Part shown: positions 1-10,529 of the stretch, one piece after another | Position numbering within the stretch: the stretch's first letter is position 1 | Layout of the letters: each line of letters begins with the position of its first letter | Source: Siderastrea siderea | Taxonomy: Eukaryota > Cnidaria > Anthozoa > Scleractinia > Rhizangiidae | Direction of reading: 5' to 3' | Length of the DNA stretch: 64,000 bases | NCBI GenBank assembly: GCA_964030785.1 | Contig: OZ034978.1 | Span: 4,039,001 to 4,103,000 of the forward strand | Notes under the pieces: generated by a model | Databases searched by the model: none | Told to the model about the DNA's origin: nothing | The model's input: only the letters and a program-made list of their open reading frames with translations | Position numbers and translations under genes: made by a program

Positions 1-567
1 TTTTCTCACTGCGCCGCCTCCTGTCGTAGTATCTATCATACCTAACCCGCTGTTATAATTGCAATACCTTTCCTTACTCCCAAGACTCCATCAGCTTGCT
101 AGGGTAAAGCGGCCGCCTCTGAAATCTACTAACACAAAAGTTAGAGTAATATTTGGATAAAATGATGATATCTAGACATTTCTTTAACTTTTATTTGCAT
201 TCTGAATTTGTACTAAGGGCCGATTTAGAAGGTACGATGTCTGCGACTTTTGTAGCTCGCGATGCCCGCGTCATGCAAAGATCGTAAACACAATCAAAAT
301 GTTAAAACAGTTTGATTGTGGTTAAGACTGTCGAAGGGGTATAAAACATGTTTCGAAATCCTATGATATTTTTTACGTTGTGTGCAACTGTCATGAAGAT
401 GTTATAAGTCTGATTTAGACGGCCCGATTCGTGCACGTTGCAGACATGACGTGAGCAAGTCGCATACGACAATCGTAAGCAAAAATCGTACAAGGTGTCA
501 ACAACTTATGCTCATACTTTTTGTATTGTCTGATAGATATGCTGTTGAATGGTGGATAAAAGCGAAC

Positions 568-637
568 ATGCCATTCTTAATCAAGAGACTGCTTCCCATT
601 CTCTTAATTATTTTACTTTGATTTACATTGTCGGAAG
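568..637 (+). pseudogene. Orphan duplicate of receptor exon 1 with in-frame stop
   Basis: This is a near-identical copy of the 70-bp signal-peptide exon at 13829-13898, with the same ATG context and the same GGTGAGCAG donor. One substitution turns the GGA glycine codon into TGA at 619-621, which stops the reading frame before the splice donor. No matching exons 2-5 follow it. It belongs to a larger duplicated block (298-1078, matching 13559-14303), so it is a displaced fragment, not a working alternative first exon. Confidence 0.8.
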
Positions 638-730
638 GTGAGCAGCACCATAGCTAGTAAAAATGAATGACTGCTTGTCAACAGATGCATCTTAATAGTT
701 TCTTCCCTTTCACTGCAACAGTGAACTGAG

Positions 731-1036
731 GCAGCGTGGCCGAGTGGTTAGGGCGCCGGACTTGAAATCTGGAGGTCCCGAGTTCAAATCCCGCCCTAAG
801 CCAACCGGTCTGCAGGTTGGCTTATAGCGGGTTGGCTTTTGGCTTAGAGCGGTCTGCCGGTTGGCTTAGCTCCCGCTCTAAGCCAACCGGTCTGTAAATA
901 GCCAACCGGTCTGCCACCCCGCCAGTTGGGGTTTTTAAAGCTCATTTGGATTATTTCTTTCATTGTCCCCGAAAAGCCCCTCACAAGGAGTGGTCAATTA
1001 AGTTATTATGTCATTGCGATTATGATTATGACTATG

Positions 1037-1078
<42 letters not shown>
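731..1078 (+). mobile_element. tRNA-Ser-derived SINE with (ATT)n tail
   Basis: The head, GCAGCGTGGCCGAGTGG, is a tRNA-Ser D-arm with an A box. It is followed by ACTTGAAATCT (a TGA anticodon loop) and a B-box-like GAGTTCAAATCCC. The long serine variable arm is missing, so it is SINE-like and not a working tRNA. The body repeats CCAACCGGTCTG / GGTTGGCTTAG in both orientations, and the tail is (ATT)n. The copy in receptor intron 1 (13991-14303) has lost the B box. Confidence 0.65.
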
Positions 1079-1080
<2 letters not shown>

Positions 1081-1436
1081 AAATAATGTTCCATGTATTG
1101 CGTTTCACCGTCTCTCTCTATTGAAAACTTTACTTGCAACCCAAAGCTTACTTTTACACTTTTTAACTTTTGGATTTCGTTTTCAACCAAATTAGTAAAC
1201 TTTGCTTTCGTTTCCCTTGCAAACACTAAAAGATCGTTATTGTTAGGATTTTCTTCAGAAACAGCCATTCTCCAAACACGAATCCATTCCTGGAAATTAG
1301 TTTGGAATAATATAAACCTGTCATATAATACAACATAACTTGGTTCCAACGGTTGAGGCAGGTTTCTGTTTTCCTCCTCCGGTATTGGGCCGTAAAACAT
1401 TTGCAGAACATCGGACGAATATCTTGTGGCTGCCAT
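1077..1436 (-). CDS. Truncated hypothetical ORF, possibly mobile-element derived
   Basis: A 119-codon minus-strand frame starting MAATRYSSDV and stopping at the (ATT)n edge of the neighbouring SINE. Its C-terminal part (KLKSVKVSFGLQVKFSIERD) has the alternating hydrophobic pattern seen at the start of ORFs carried by some invertebrate mobile elements (from memory, weak). No catalytic motif is visible. The frame runs into the SINE tail, so any longer parent protein has been cut off. Confidence 0.3.
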
Positions 1437-1587
1437 TTTGGTGTATATACTTGTGATGATACTTGCTCAATAGGAAATAATTCTAGCACACCTTGTATAT
1501 ATACCAGTGCAGACTGGCACATCCGCTCGCTCGATCGGCTTGGGGTCACGCGCTTTGTTTTTATGATGTTTGCGTTATTTTACACTC

Positions 1588-1704
1588 ACACACATAGAAG
1601 ATGAGGGGTTCTGGCCCACCTTATTTTTCCCGAATCGAGTCTCCCCGGGAGACGAGATTCGGGATAACATAAGGTGTGCCAGAACCCTCATCTTACATGT
1701 GTGT
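1588..1704. mobile_element. Short hairpin MITE
   Basis: Near-perfect inverted repeat. The left arm carries AGATGAGGGGTTCTGG and the right arm CCAGAACCCTCATCT. The arms continue through a CCTTAT / ATAAGG pair to a centre at about 1648 (TCTCCCCGGGAGA). No ORF. Confidence 0.7.
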
Positions 1705-1935
1705 CATATATAAAATAAAGATAAAGAAAAAACACAATGGGCTTAGCATTTATGTGTAAATCAAAAGAAAGATATATAAAAAATATAACAGCAATATAAA
1801 AACATACAGAAAGGAAATAAAAGTTATGGCACAGAAATTAAATAGTTGCATTACATATTAAATTAAATGTAAAGAAGATCCTCGCAGTTATTAACGCAAC
1901 TTATGCAGTTGCTAAAAGAAAGCCTGAAAAAATCA

Positions 1936-2006
1936 GGCTTGCCGGGATTCGAACCCTGACCTCTGCGATACCGGTGCAGCGCTCTAACCAATTGAGCTAA
2001 CAAGCC
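1936..2006 (-). mobile_element. tRNA-derived SINE head, locus 1, minus copy
   Basis: A 71-nt tRNA-like sequence with a pairing acceptor stem (GGCTTG / CAAGCC), an A box TTAGCTCAATTGG and a B box GGTTCGAATCC. The anticodon stem has a mismatch and position 33 is not T, so it is probably not a functional tRNA. The SINE body continues left to about 1860 with GCAACTGCATAAGTTGCG-type sequence. Confidence 0.7.
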
Positions 2007-2166
2007 AACTGGGAGCTGGTCATTAAATTGGCTCGTAATATACCCGGGAAAGATGAAGATGAAATTATGAATATATGAAATTCATATATTTGAACTGCGG
2101 GAGGAAGAATTAAATGTAAAGAAGATCCTCGCAGTTATTAGCCAATTTAATGACCAGCTCCCAGTT

Positions 2167-2237
2167 GGCTTGTTAGCTCAATTGGTTAGAGCGCTGCACC
2201 GGTATCGCAGAGGTCAGGGTTCGAATCCCGGCAAGCC
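2167..2237 (+). mobile_element. tRNA-derived SINE head, locus 1, plus copy
   Basis: The same 71-nt tRNA-like head as 1936-2006 on the opposite strand. Its body runs to about 2363: TTTTTTCAGGC, CTGCGAGGATCTTC and a tail palindrome ATATATGAATTTCATATAT. The two heads point away from a shared centre, forming an inverted dimer. Confidence 0.7.
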
Positions 2238-3226
2238 TGATTTTTTCAGGCTTTCTTTTCGCAACTGCATAAGTTGCGTTAATAACTGCGAGGATCTTCT
2301 TTACATTTAATTCTTCCTCCCGCAGTTCAAATATATGAATTTCATATATTCATAATTTCACATATTAAATTGTTTGAATATTGACTGGAAAGGCGCCCCA
2401 TAGTAATAAACTGTTGGATCCGCTTGCGTATCCTCCCATATTTCTTGTTTGCCTTGTCTGTATTAAGGGAATTTAAGGGTAAAATAATTTACGTTCGTTT
2501 GAGCGAAACGTAATTTGTGTTTCTTTTAGTACCAACAAAGCAAGAGATAACAATGATGACACTTTCCTGCTAGTGTTGTCTTGTTGTCTAGGATATTCTC
2601 CTACTGTCACTTGACTATCGTTTGCACAGCGGTGCAATATTTTCGCATTTGCAATGTTATAAATTATGCATAAGTAAGGTTTATTTTTTTCTCCTATGGC
2701 ATTGGCGGCCAGTGCTCTGTTGAAATTGAATAAATACTTGCGCTATACAAATGCAAATCGATTGTCTTATTGTTAAAAATTTCATTATTTTATCAATTAA
2801 ACCTTTTATTTTAAAACTTTTTTATTTTCTATTTTAAGGTGATTTATGTCGCTATCAACATTATGGGAACTATTTTGGATTAGGCGGGAAAAATCTGGGT
2901 CAAAGAGAAGGCCTGGGTTCAAGGTTGATGCAGTAATTTTTTTATCCAAACGATCTACTTCGACTTGTGGCTTTAAATCGCCAACTTATTCTCTTTTTCA
3001 CATTTTAGTCTTTTTTGACTGAGGTTTTAAAGAACATGAATTTTGAGAGTATCCCATTTGATATTTAAGGCTTTCATGTATTTTTAATTGTTAATGTTGG
3101 TTTGTTTAATGACTTTTAGTTTGAAATACATTGCGCAAGTGACTAAGTCCGCACGAAATTCTGTCCAACATAATTTTTTAATTTCTTAAAACTTATCATT
3201 AATCAGTAATATATATAGAGATGATA

Positions 3227-3325
3227 TTACACGGCGGCACAAAGATGTGAATTTTATTCTCGAGTGGTAAAATATTGTTTTTGACCACGAGAAAATAAAA
3301 TTCATATCTTCAAGCCACCGTGTAA
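3227..3325. mobile_element. Hairpin MITE
   Basis: Left arm TTACACGGCGGCACAAAGAT and its imperfect inverse ATCTTCAAGCCACCGTGTAA, with paired GAATTTTATTCTCG / CGAGAAAATAAAATTC inside and a loop of about 17 nt. No ORF. Confidence 0.65.
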
Positions 3326-3552
3326 TTTTCTTTTTATTATATAGACAAGAACATTTTTGCACAACCAACAGTGTAAACGCGGGAAATGACTTCATCGATA
3401 TCCTCGCTAGTGAGAGTACGGAAAATACGCCACTCGAGTCCCGGATGTAGTTTCGTATGAACTTTACGAGTGGTCTATTTTCCACTAAAACACTCTTGCC
3501 TATATAATAAAAAGGGTTAACACGACCAGTGCGGAATTTCCAAATGGATTCT

Positions 3553-3575
3553 TCTCTCCTCCCCCCCCCCCCCCC
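3553..3575 (+). repeat. Poly(C) tract
   Basis: A run of about 17 C within a C/T-rich stretch. It alone creates the glycine-rich minus-strand frame here, which is not a gene. Confidence 0.7.
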
Positions 3576-5830
3576 GCCTCCACCACCCCGTCCTCCGTTG
3601 AGTCGACATAGCTCCTCCGGCTCGGTCAAACTTATGAAAATTTAAAAGCTACATTTACTGTGGTCAGATCCGCCGATTCGAAAAGAATTTCTTGACAGAT
3701 TTAATGATAGCATTTATCATGGTTAAAATGACAAGTGGAATACGAAATGTGTTATCAAGCAGTAGATTGGGAAAGTAGACGAAAGCGTACATCTTACAAC
3801 TTTCAGCGAATAACAAGGTAAGTTCACAGAATTCAAAAGTATTGTTTACAGTTTACCCCTTGCCAAAAAACCAATTCGACAATTGTTAATTTTGAAATTC
3901 CTACTTGCCTGCAAAATTAACAAGACCAATAGCAGGGCATTTGAATACCCTGTAGGGTTCTTTTCCTTATATCATCAAAAATTCGTTTCGTTTCGTTTCG
4001 TTATCAAAAGCTATACATCCAATTACTCTTTTTCAATGTTGGACGTATGAAGGAAAAAGGTATGAACGTGCGACATGTCGGTCATAGTTATTTATAAGAC
4101 AATTTTTTTCTCGAAGGCCAAATAGACTTGAAGCTATTAGACTTTCTGAAAATCCATTTCATGTGTCAAGATTGAAAATTGCAGGAAACAAATTTCCCAA
4201 AAATATAGATTCCATTCTTGTATCAATATATAAATACTTGCAATTAAATACTTGCTTTTAAATTTTTTTGGTGCTTTGAGACCAGGTTCACTCACTTACA
4301 GGAACGCACGTAAAAGCGAAATGACCTTGGCCTGCCTTTGCGAACGATGTTTTCAGGACGTACTCTACGTTAGAGCGTAAAGACCTTTCTGATCTTGTAA
4401 AAACATCATAAACAATAAACGGACCAAAATTGTTCTCATGATCTTTTTTATTTACTAGGAATAGGAAAACACTTTTTATAAAGAAAGAAAAAACTTTTGT
4501 CAGGGCATCAGTATGCTTATACACGTGCTTCGTATCGATCCTACTTTCTCGATAAAATTAAAGCTGTTAAGTGGGTTGAGCTTGTGGTTGCTTCGCTAAT
4601 CAAAACCATGCTAACTTTATTTCCATGGGATAGAGCATTGGTACAGTTAATGTGAGAGTTTGGGTTTCATTTTTCCTTTCATTTGTCTGAAATATTCGTT
4701 AGGCTAAGGCCAAAAGGATTCGGTATCATTTAAAGATGTTTCAGTAATACAACATTGCTGTGTTGCATTTGAACAAGGATCAAACGGATCCAACATTGCT
4801 TTTCTCACCTCAGAACAAAAGAAAAGTTGAGACAACATCATTTGACAGTGGCGAAACTTGTTTAACATATTGAAATTGAGCCGGTGAAAATGTTAAACCC
4901 CCGGTTAAACCCATATAGCATTCAAGGCCTTGCACTGTTTTTATTGCTTCAGCACCTACTGACATGTGGATGTCATCTGGTTTCGTGACTTAACTTGTGG
5001 TAATAAAATTCTTATTTGAATAAATGGCAGAAATATTTGATACACCGTGCCAAGCACACAAAAACTACTAAGTGTTTCCACACTTGACAGTCCTTCCTTC
5101 AAGTTCAATTTGACTGGCCTACAAATTGTTTTCAGTCATCATGGAATAAAATTTCATTGAATTCAGGCCAGCGTTTGTCTGATATTGCAAAGTAGGCGGC
5201 AGGAATCTTACTTGTAAGTAATTTAATGAATCAAACTTGATAAAAAAGATAGATGTTTTTTTCACTTTAGAACCTATACATCTTCCGCTGTCTTCAAACA
5301 ACTTAACGTCTAAATCTGTTTTAACTGATACTTAATTTAGCGAAAAGAATAAGCAACATTTGTCAGAAGGGAAAAGAGCGAAACGAAAACCGATTACAAT
5401 GTAAATTTTGTTGTAAAAAAATTGATAAATCAGTATGGAAAACCTTCTTTTTTTGGTTAAGTGCTCGAAGGCAAAAATTTGGGTCAGTAATAAATAAACG
5501 ATGGCGAGACATGACGATAGTAAAATAGTAAATACTCCGCCTTTATTCAACCATTAAATTGGACATTGTTAATTGTACACTTACCATATTCAGTCATTAC
5601 TCTTTGAAATGTTTTTGCTTTTACAACTGATTTCAAACAAGCTCACACCACTTCAGGAGTCAGGACATTCCGAGTAGAGTTTTGAATTAGTTAAGAGACG
5701 CACACTGATTTGTCCGGACTAGGGCAAACAACGTTTTGTAAATCTCATAAGTATGCCTGATTTGAACAGTGTGAACAGTTCTGCCCTAACCCATTATCTC
5801 TCGTTCTTGTCTTATTTACCATGGCCAGTC

Positions 5831-6058
5831 AGGGTCCCAAAGGGGTTTAGGGCTCCAGGGCTCCGGCCTAAAAATGCAGGGCTCCAGGGCTCCAAGACGG
5901 AAAATTCGGGGCTAAAGGGCTCCAATTCACTCCAGGGCTCCATTTAACCAAAAACAGCATTTATGTTCGGGCTCCAAGTCGAAAGAGGCTTTGGGCTCCG
6001 GGCTCCATGTCAAATATTTCAGGGCTCCAGGGCTCCAAAGACCCCCCTTTGGGACTCT
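5831..6058. mobile_element. GGGCTCC-rich MITE with 8-bp target duplication (hAT-like)
   Basis: The ends are AGGGTCCCAAAGGGG and the inverse of AGAGTCCCAAAGGGG. The flanks GGCCAGTC (5823-5830) and GACCAGTC (6059-6066) match at 7 of 8 bases, which fits an 8-bp hAT-type duplication (family knowledge). The interior repeats the word GGGCTCCAGGGCTCC several times. Confidence 0.7.
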
Positions 6059-6357
6059 GACCAGTCGCTACACAACATACAGTGTGAATAAACTGATCTA
6101 AAACGGTTACGCAGCCAGTGAAAGTGCACGCTATATATAAAAAAAAGCTTTTTAAATACACTTTAAATGGTGAAAAGGTCAAAAACGTACTGTCGCACTA
6201 GATAAGCAAAAAGGTGAAAGGTTTTTAAATGCAGAATTAGAATGCACCAGATCCTCATTAAATTATTGGTTACTAAAACTAAAAATAAATGTAAAGAAGA
6301 TCCTCGCAGTTATTAACGCAACTGATGCAGTTGCTAAAAGAAAGCCTGAAAAAATCA

Positions 6358-6428
6358 GGCTTGCCGGGATTCGAACCCTGTCCTCTGCGATACCGGTGCA
6401 GCGCTCTAACCAATTGAGCTAACAAGCC
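6358..6428 (-). mobile_element. tRNA-derived SINE head, locus 2, minus copy
   Basis: Same family as 1936-2006, with one B-box-side substitution (CCCTGTCC for CCCTGACC). The body extends left to about 6289. It pairs with the plus copy at 6628 in the arrangement seen at locus 1. Confidence 0.7.
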
Positions 6429-6627
6429 AACTGGAAGCTGGTCATTAAATTGGTTCATAATATACCCGGAAAAGATGAAGATGAAATTATGAATATATGA
6501 AATTCATATATTTGAACTGCGGAATGAAGAAATAAATGTAAAGAAGATCCTCGCAGTTATTAACGCAACTTATGCAGTTGCTTTTTCCGGGTATATTATG
6601 AACCAATTTAATGACCAGCTTCCAGTT

Positions 6628-6698
6628 GGCTTGTTAGCTCAATTGGTTAGAGCGCTGCACCGGTATCGCAGAGGTCAGGGTTCGAATCCCGGCAAGCC
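6628..6698 (+). mobile_element. tRNA-derived SINE head, locus 2, plus copy
   Basis: A 71-nt tRNA-like head identical to that at 2167. The body continues to about 6823 with the same tail palindrome. Between the two heads lies the same linker as at locus 1 (AATATACCCGG and a tail fragment). Confidence 0.7.
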
Positions 6699-6839
6699 TG
6701 ATTTTTTCAGGCTTTCTTTTAGCAACTGCATAAGTTGCGTTAATAACTGCGAGGATCTTCTTTACATTTATTTCTTCATTCTGCAGTTCAAATATATGAA
6801 TTTCATATATTCATAATTTCAAAACTAAAAATGTCATCC

Positions 6840-9400
6840 AGTTTCCACTGCGATACATTATTTTGCCGTGGGCCATTGACTAAAACGTGGCAATTTACTT
6901 GAAAAAACTTCCTTTATTGTAGCAAAATTGAGCGCAAAATAGTTCAGGTGGCCCTCAATTCGCCACTTGCGAATGCTTTCAGACAGTTGTATCTAAATTC
7001 ATCATTTGCGAATCCATTTAGACAGCTGTCTATCATATAGACTGAGCGCGGCACCCATGAAAGACAGCTTGTGGTACTTTTAGGATAAATTGACTGTCTG
7101 AATACAAGCCTAAATTTAGAGAGTATTAAACACACTCATGATCTTTCTCAGGCCCCGTTTGCGAATTTGTTCGTCAAATTTCGGATATATACAGTTTTTA
7201 TCGTTTTTCTGGTATATTTGTTATTTTCAGGATAGCTATCCACAAAAAATAACAAGCAAAAACAATTCGACGTTCATGCAATCCGTTTTAAAGTATTGAT
7301 TCTTGTCCACTGAGCGTTTCATTAGTTTGGGCGGCCCAGATCTCTTTTTTAACGAAATGCAAGAGTGTCCAATGCATGACTGGTCACGGTTTAATAGATG
7401 AGTCGTCACGCTTATCTGTTTTAAGCCAATCACTAACGCTGTTATATTCAGAAATACATTAACGTAATTTATGCATTCGATTCGGCACATGTGAAGGTCG
7501 ACGTATAAATCAACTGTAGAACGTCTGTCGAATATTCGACTGGCCCAGTTGAAGATGCGGCAGAAGTCCCATTTCATTCAAATCTGTCAAATTTAATTGA
7601 TTTAAACGCCGAACTTCGCATGCATTTAATTCCTGAATTAGATTCGGCACATGTGAAATTCGACGTCTAAACCGGGCCCAAGACCGCCAAATAAAAGACT
7701 CATTTTTCAGGGTTTGTATCAATCTGAAGTAAAGTATCAGCACAAATACCAGTAGGAAAGTGCTGAATCCTAGAATAACACAATAAACACAGTTGTCAAT
7801 AACTCAATAACTCTTCTTCTCTTCTTTTGCGAATATTTTACCGTTCAGACTGTGAAAAACTCGATACAAATGTGTCTTTTGTCTTTCTATTCAGCGATCT
7901 TGGTGAATTCAACTGAACTGGACTACTGCACGAAAATTTATTTCCTCTTCTGCATTTCACTGTCTACTTCTTCCGCAGTTGTGACAACGAATTTAAGATC
8001 TAGACATACCTGTTTAGAGAGGCTTTATATTTCTACATTACACGCCAGTCTTTTTGTGTTTTATAGGGTTAGTATGTCCTAGTTCATGTAGCTTTTTCTA
8101 TCGTTTTATTTATAGATACCCTCGCAACTCTGGCGTTTTATAAACGGAATATCTTTTGTTTTCTGTTCGTTTAAGTAGCAGGTGTTAAGTTAATCAAACC
8201 AACTATCTTTACCGTGTTCTCGAGTTTGTTTTTAGCCTATGATCGGCTGTAATAAATTATATGCAAATGAATCTGTAAGGAAGTTATTCTGCAATGATGT
8301 CTACAAGGTATGAAACGCCGGAAGCCTTTTTTTAGGGTCGATGGGCGGTCAGATATTATGATTTAGCTGACATGCTTCGTAGATGCCTTTCCCTACTAAA
8401 TCAAATGGTAATCAAGCTACCGTGTTCGTGTAAACATTGTTGAAGAACACGAAGAAACGGACAAAAGTAAGACAAAGGTCCTTAGCACTCCCGTTACTTA
8501 TTTCATCCTAATTTCGCAACAGTAAGGCCTCTGCTAGCTTTTCCAGAAATGATCCTCCCACAAGTGTCCCAGAACTTCGAGGGCAATTCTGGTTAATTGT
8601 ACTCCATTTTGGTTTCCATCTATTTATTATTTTCATAACCTCAAAGTTCAAATTCAACTCACGTTCATGTCTTACTATAATTGTTCGTATGTATATTTCC
8701 CTAAATTCGATGATCATCCTCTCCTTTCTTCTGCTTTATAAACGCTCTAATAACAAAAACAAAATCTGACATAGTTATCGAGCCCAACACGTCAAACCCA
8801 TGATAGAATTTACGAATGGCGTGAAACGTCGAAGGGACAACAAAGGGAATGGGTGAAACGTACGAAAAACAGCATTCAGCTGTACAGCGCCCTTATTAAT
8901 TTTCTGAAGGTGGTGACAATCACCACTTTGGGTGTTAAGGCCCCCGGAAAAAAAAAAACAATAAGTGAGAAACGTTAGCCCAGACGTTCTTGCGCCACTG
9001 ACGGCATCTGGGAGATAATTATCTCCCTTTCGATGCCATCGTGTTTGTAAAGCCAAGCTACCAGACACTGAAACGGGACTTTTCTAGGCTTCAGTGAAGA
9101 ACAAGAACAAGCCAACTGAGGGAACTTTTAACTTTTGGTTGACTTTCGTGGCTCACAAACGTCAGCACCTCAGTTAAACGTCACTGCGTTCATTTCTTAA
9201 ATGTTTGTTTCCTCGTTTGTGTGCGCACGCAACACATTTTGCCACAATAAATCTTTCGTGTGCATGAGAAAGGGAAAACATGTTCTGATGTCAACGTGTC
9301 AAGCTACAAGATGACATTTTCTATTCGTGGTGTCAGAAGCGGAAGTTCACTAAACAAGGAAACACTGGACTTCCAGTAGCTGTCTTAATGACGTAGGCAC
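6840..9400. other. Gene-free DNA
   Basis: No supported exon or RNA gene. Two related fragments containing GATTCGGCACATGTGAA (about 7477 and 7640) suggest an old, broken repeat. Confidence 0.45.
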
Positions 9401-9419
9401 TTTTGTAGCTTAAGGTTCC

Positions 9420-10200
9420 TAATTTTCTCTGTAGGAGATTCATAAATGTTTGCCCAAGAATGCTCCGTCGTTTACGGGATATCTTAAAACCAATTTAATC
9501 GCCGTGTGCAGATCGAAGTTCTTGAACAAAAATGCACGGTAAATTTCTATGAAAAAGGATGCGATTTTTAAAACAAACAAACAAACTGAGACTAGTTATC
9601 CTACGTGGGAACAATTTGGGCCAATAGCAGTCTATTTTGGTGCATCCATTAAATGAAAATGAGGAGACATTAACTGAGTAGGAGACTATTCATAAATGTT
9701 TGCATAACTAGCTTTTGACGTTTGGGGGACAACTTGAAGCTGATTTTGTTGTAGTAGGCAGACTCGGGTTGTTCATGATCAAGTATGATTCGCAGACAAG
9801 ACTCCAACAAGAATGCACGGTGAATATTTACGAAAAAGGATGTGATTTACATCGTAAGAAAGAAATAAAACGGGAAAACAAACAAACAAACAAACAAACA
9901 AACAAACAAACAAACAAAAACTGGAACTAGGTTTCCAAGGCCGGAACAATTTGGGTTAATAGCAGTCTAGTCTATATTCATGTTCATCTATTTATGCTGC
10001 AAATGGGGAAACTGCATTTACTGTGTAGGTCGCTCATTTACGTTGCGCAATTGTGTTTTGCCATTTGCGGGACAACTCGCAGCCGATTTCATCCTTGGGG
10101 ACAGACCCGGATTTTTCAAACACGGTTCGCGGACGTGACTCGACCGAGAACTGAATGCACCAAGCACAACAGTGAACTTCCAAAAGTGAAAGTTGTTTGT
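9420..10200 (+). repeat. Degenerate three-unit tandem repeat (about 260-330 bp units)
   Basis: Three diverged units share, in order: CATAAATGTTTGC, a GGGATAT or GGGACAACT segment, an AATGCACGGTGAAT-type segment, a (CAAA)n stretch and GGAACAATTTGGG-TTAATAGCAGTCTA. Unit starts are near 9430, 9690 and 10020. The third is partial. The (CAAA)n tract (9877-9917) belongs to the second unit. Confidence 0.6.
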
Positions 10201-10529
10201 TATCCAATGAAAAACAAAATTAATAAAATAAACACTCTGCTTTACCAATGGTCATTTCCCACACACAATATACTTAGCTTACGGCCAAATAGCCGGCCAA
10301 TCATGTTTGAAACATCAAGGTCTGCCTGCGGTGATAAAATCGGCTGTAAAAGAATTAATTATGTTATTTTTTGTTGTCGCATTTTTATTAGTTACCTTAA
10401 CTTTGTTACAAGAATACACGCCCTTTTACCAACTATATTTGTCCTACATTCAAATTACGCCCACAGCCAGCGAATCACAGGCCTGCAAAACCCGATTCCG
10501 TGTACCACAGTGACAAATGAGTGATGGTT

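Larger units (their letters stand above)
298..1078 (+). repeat. Duplicated block carrying exon 1, tRNA-Ser-like SINE and (ATT)n
   Basis: This roughly 780-bp block matches 13559-14303 in the same orientation, about 13.26 kb away. In order it holds promoter-like sequence, the receptor signal-peptide exon, a tRNA-Ser-like sequence and an (ATT)n tract. The two copies differ by a few substitutions, by an indel just after the tRNA-like part and by tract length. Confidence 0.8.
2380..5750. other. Gene-free AT-rich DNA
   Basis: Apart from the hairpin MITE at 3227-3325 and the poly(C) tract, no exon, RNA gene or clear repeat was recognised. Open frames here are short and have no family motif. Confidence 0.5.

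Noticed and set aside
731..797. A functional tRNA-Ser (TGA)
   Set aside because: No long variable arm, the acceptor stem does not close, and it is continuous with a repeat body and an (ATT)n tail.
1936..2006. A functional tRNA gene on the minus strand
   Set aside because: The sequence occurs four times in SINE context, has an anticodon-stem mismatch and lacks T33.
3186..3629. 147-codon minus-strand frame with a glycine run
   Set aside because: The glycines come from a poly(C) tract and the rest crosses a hairpin MITE. No family motif.
9870..9920. A CRISPR-like array from the (CAAA)n tract and nearby tandem units
   Set aside because: It is a simple microsatellite within degenerate eukaryotic repeats, with no uniform repeat-spacer pattern.
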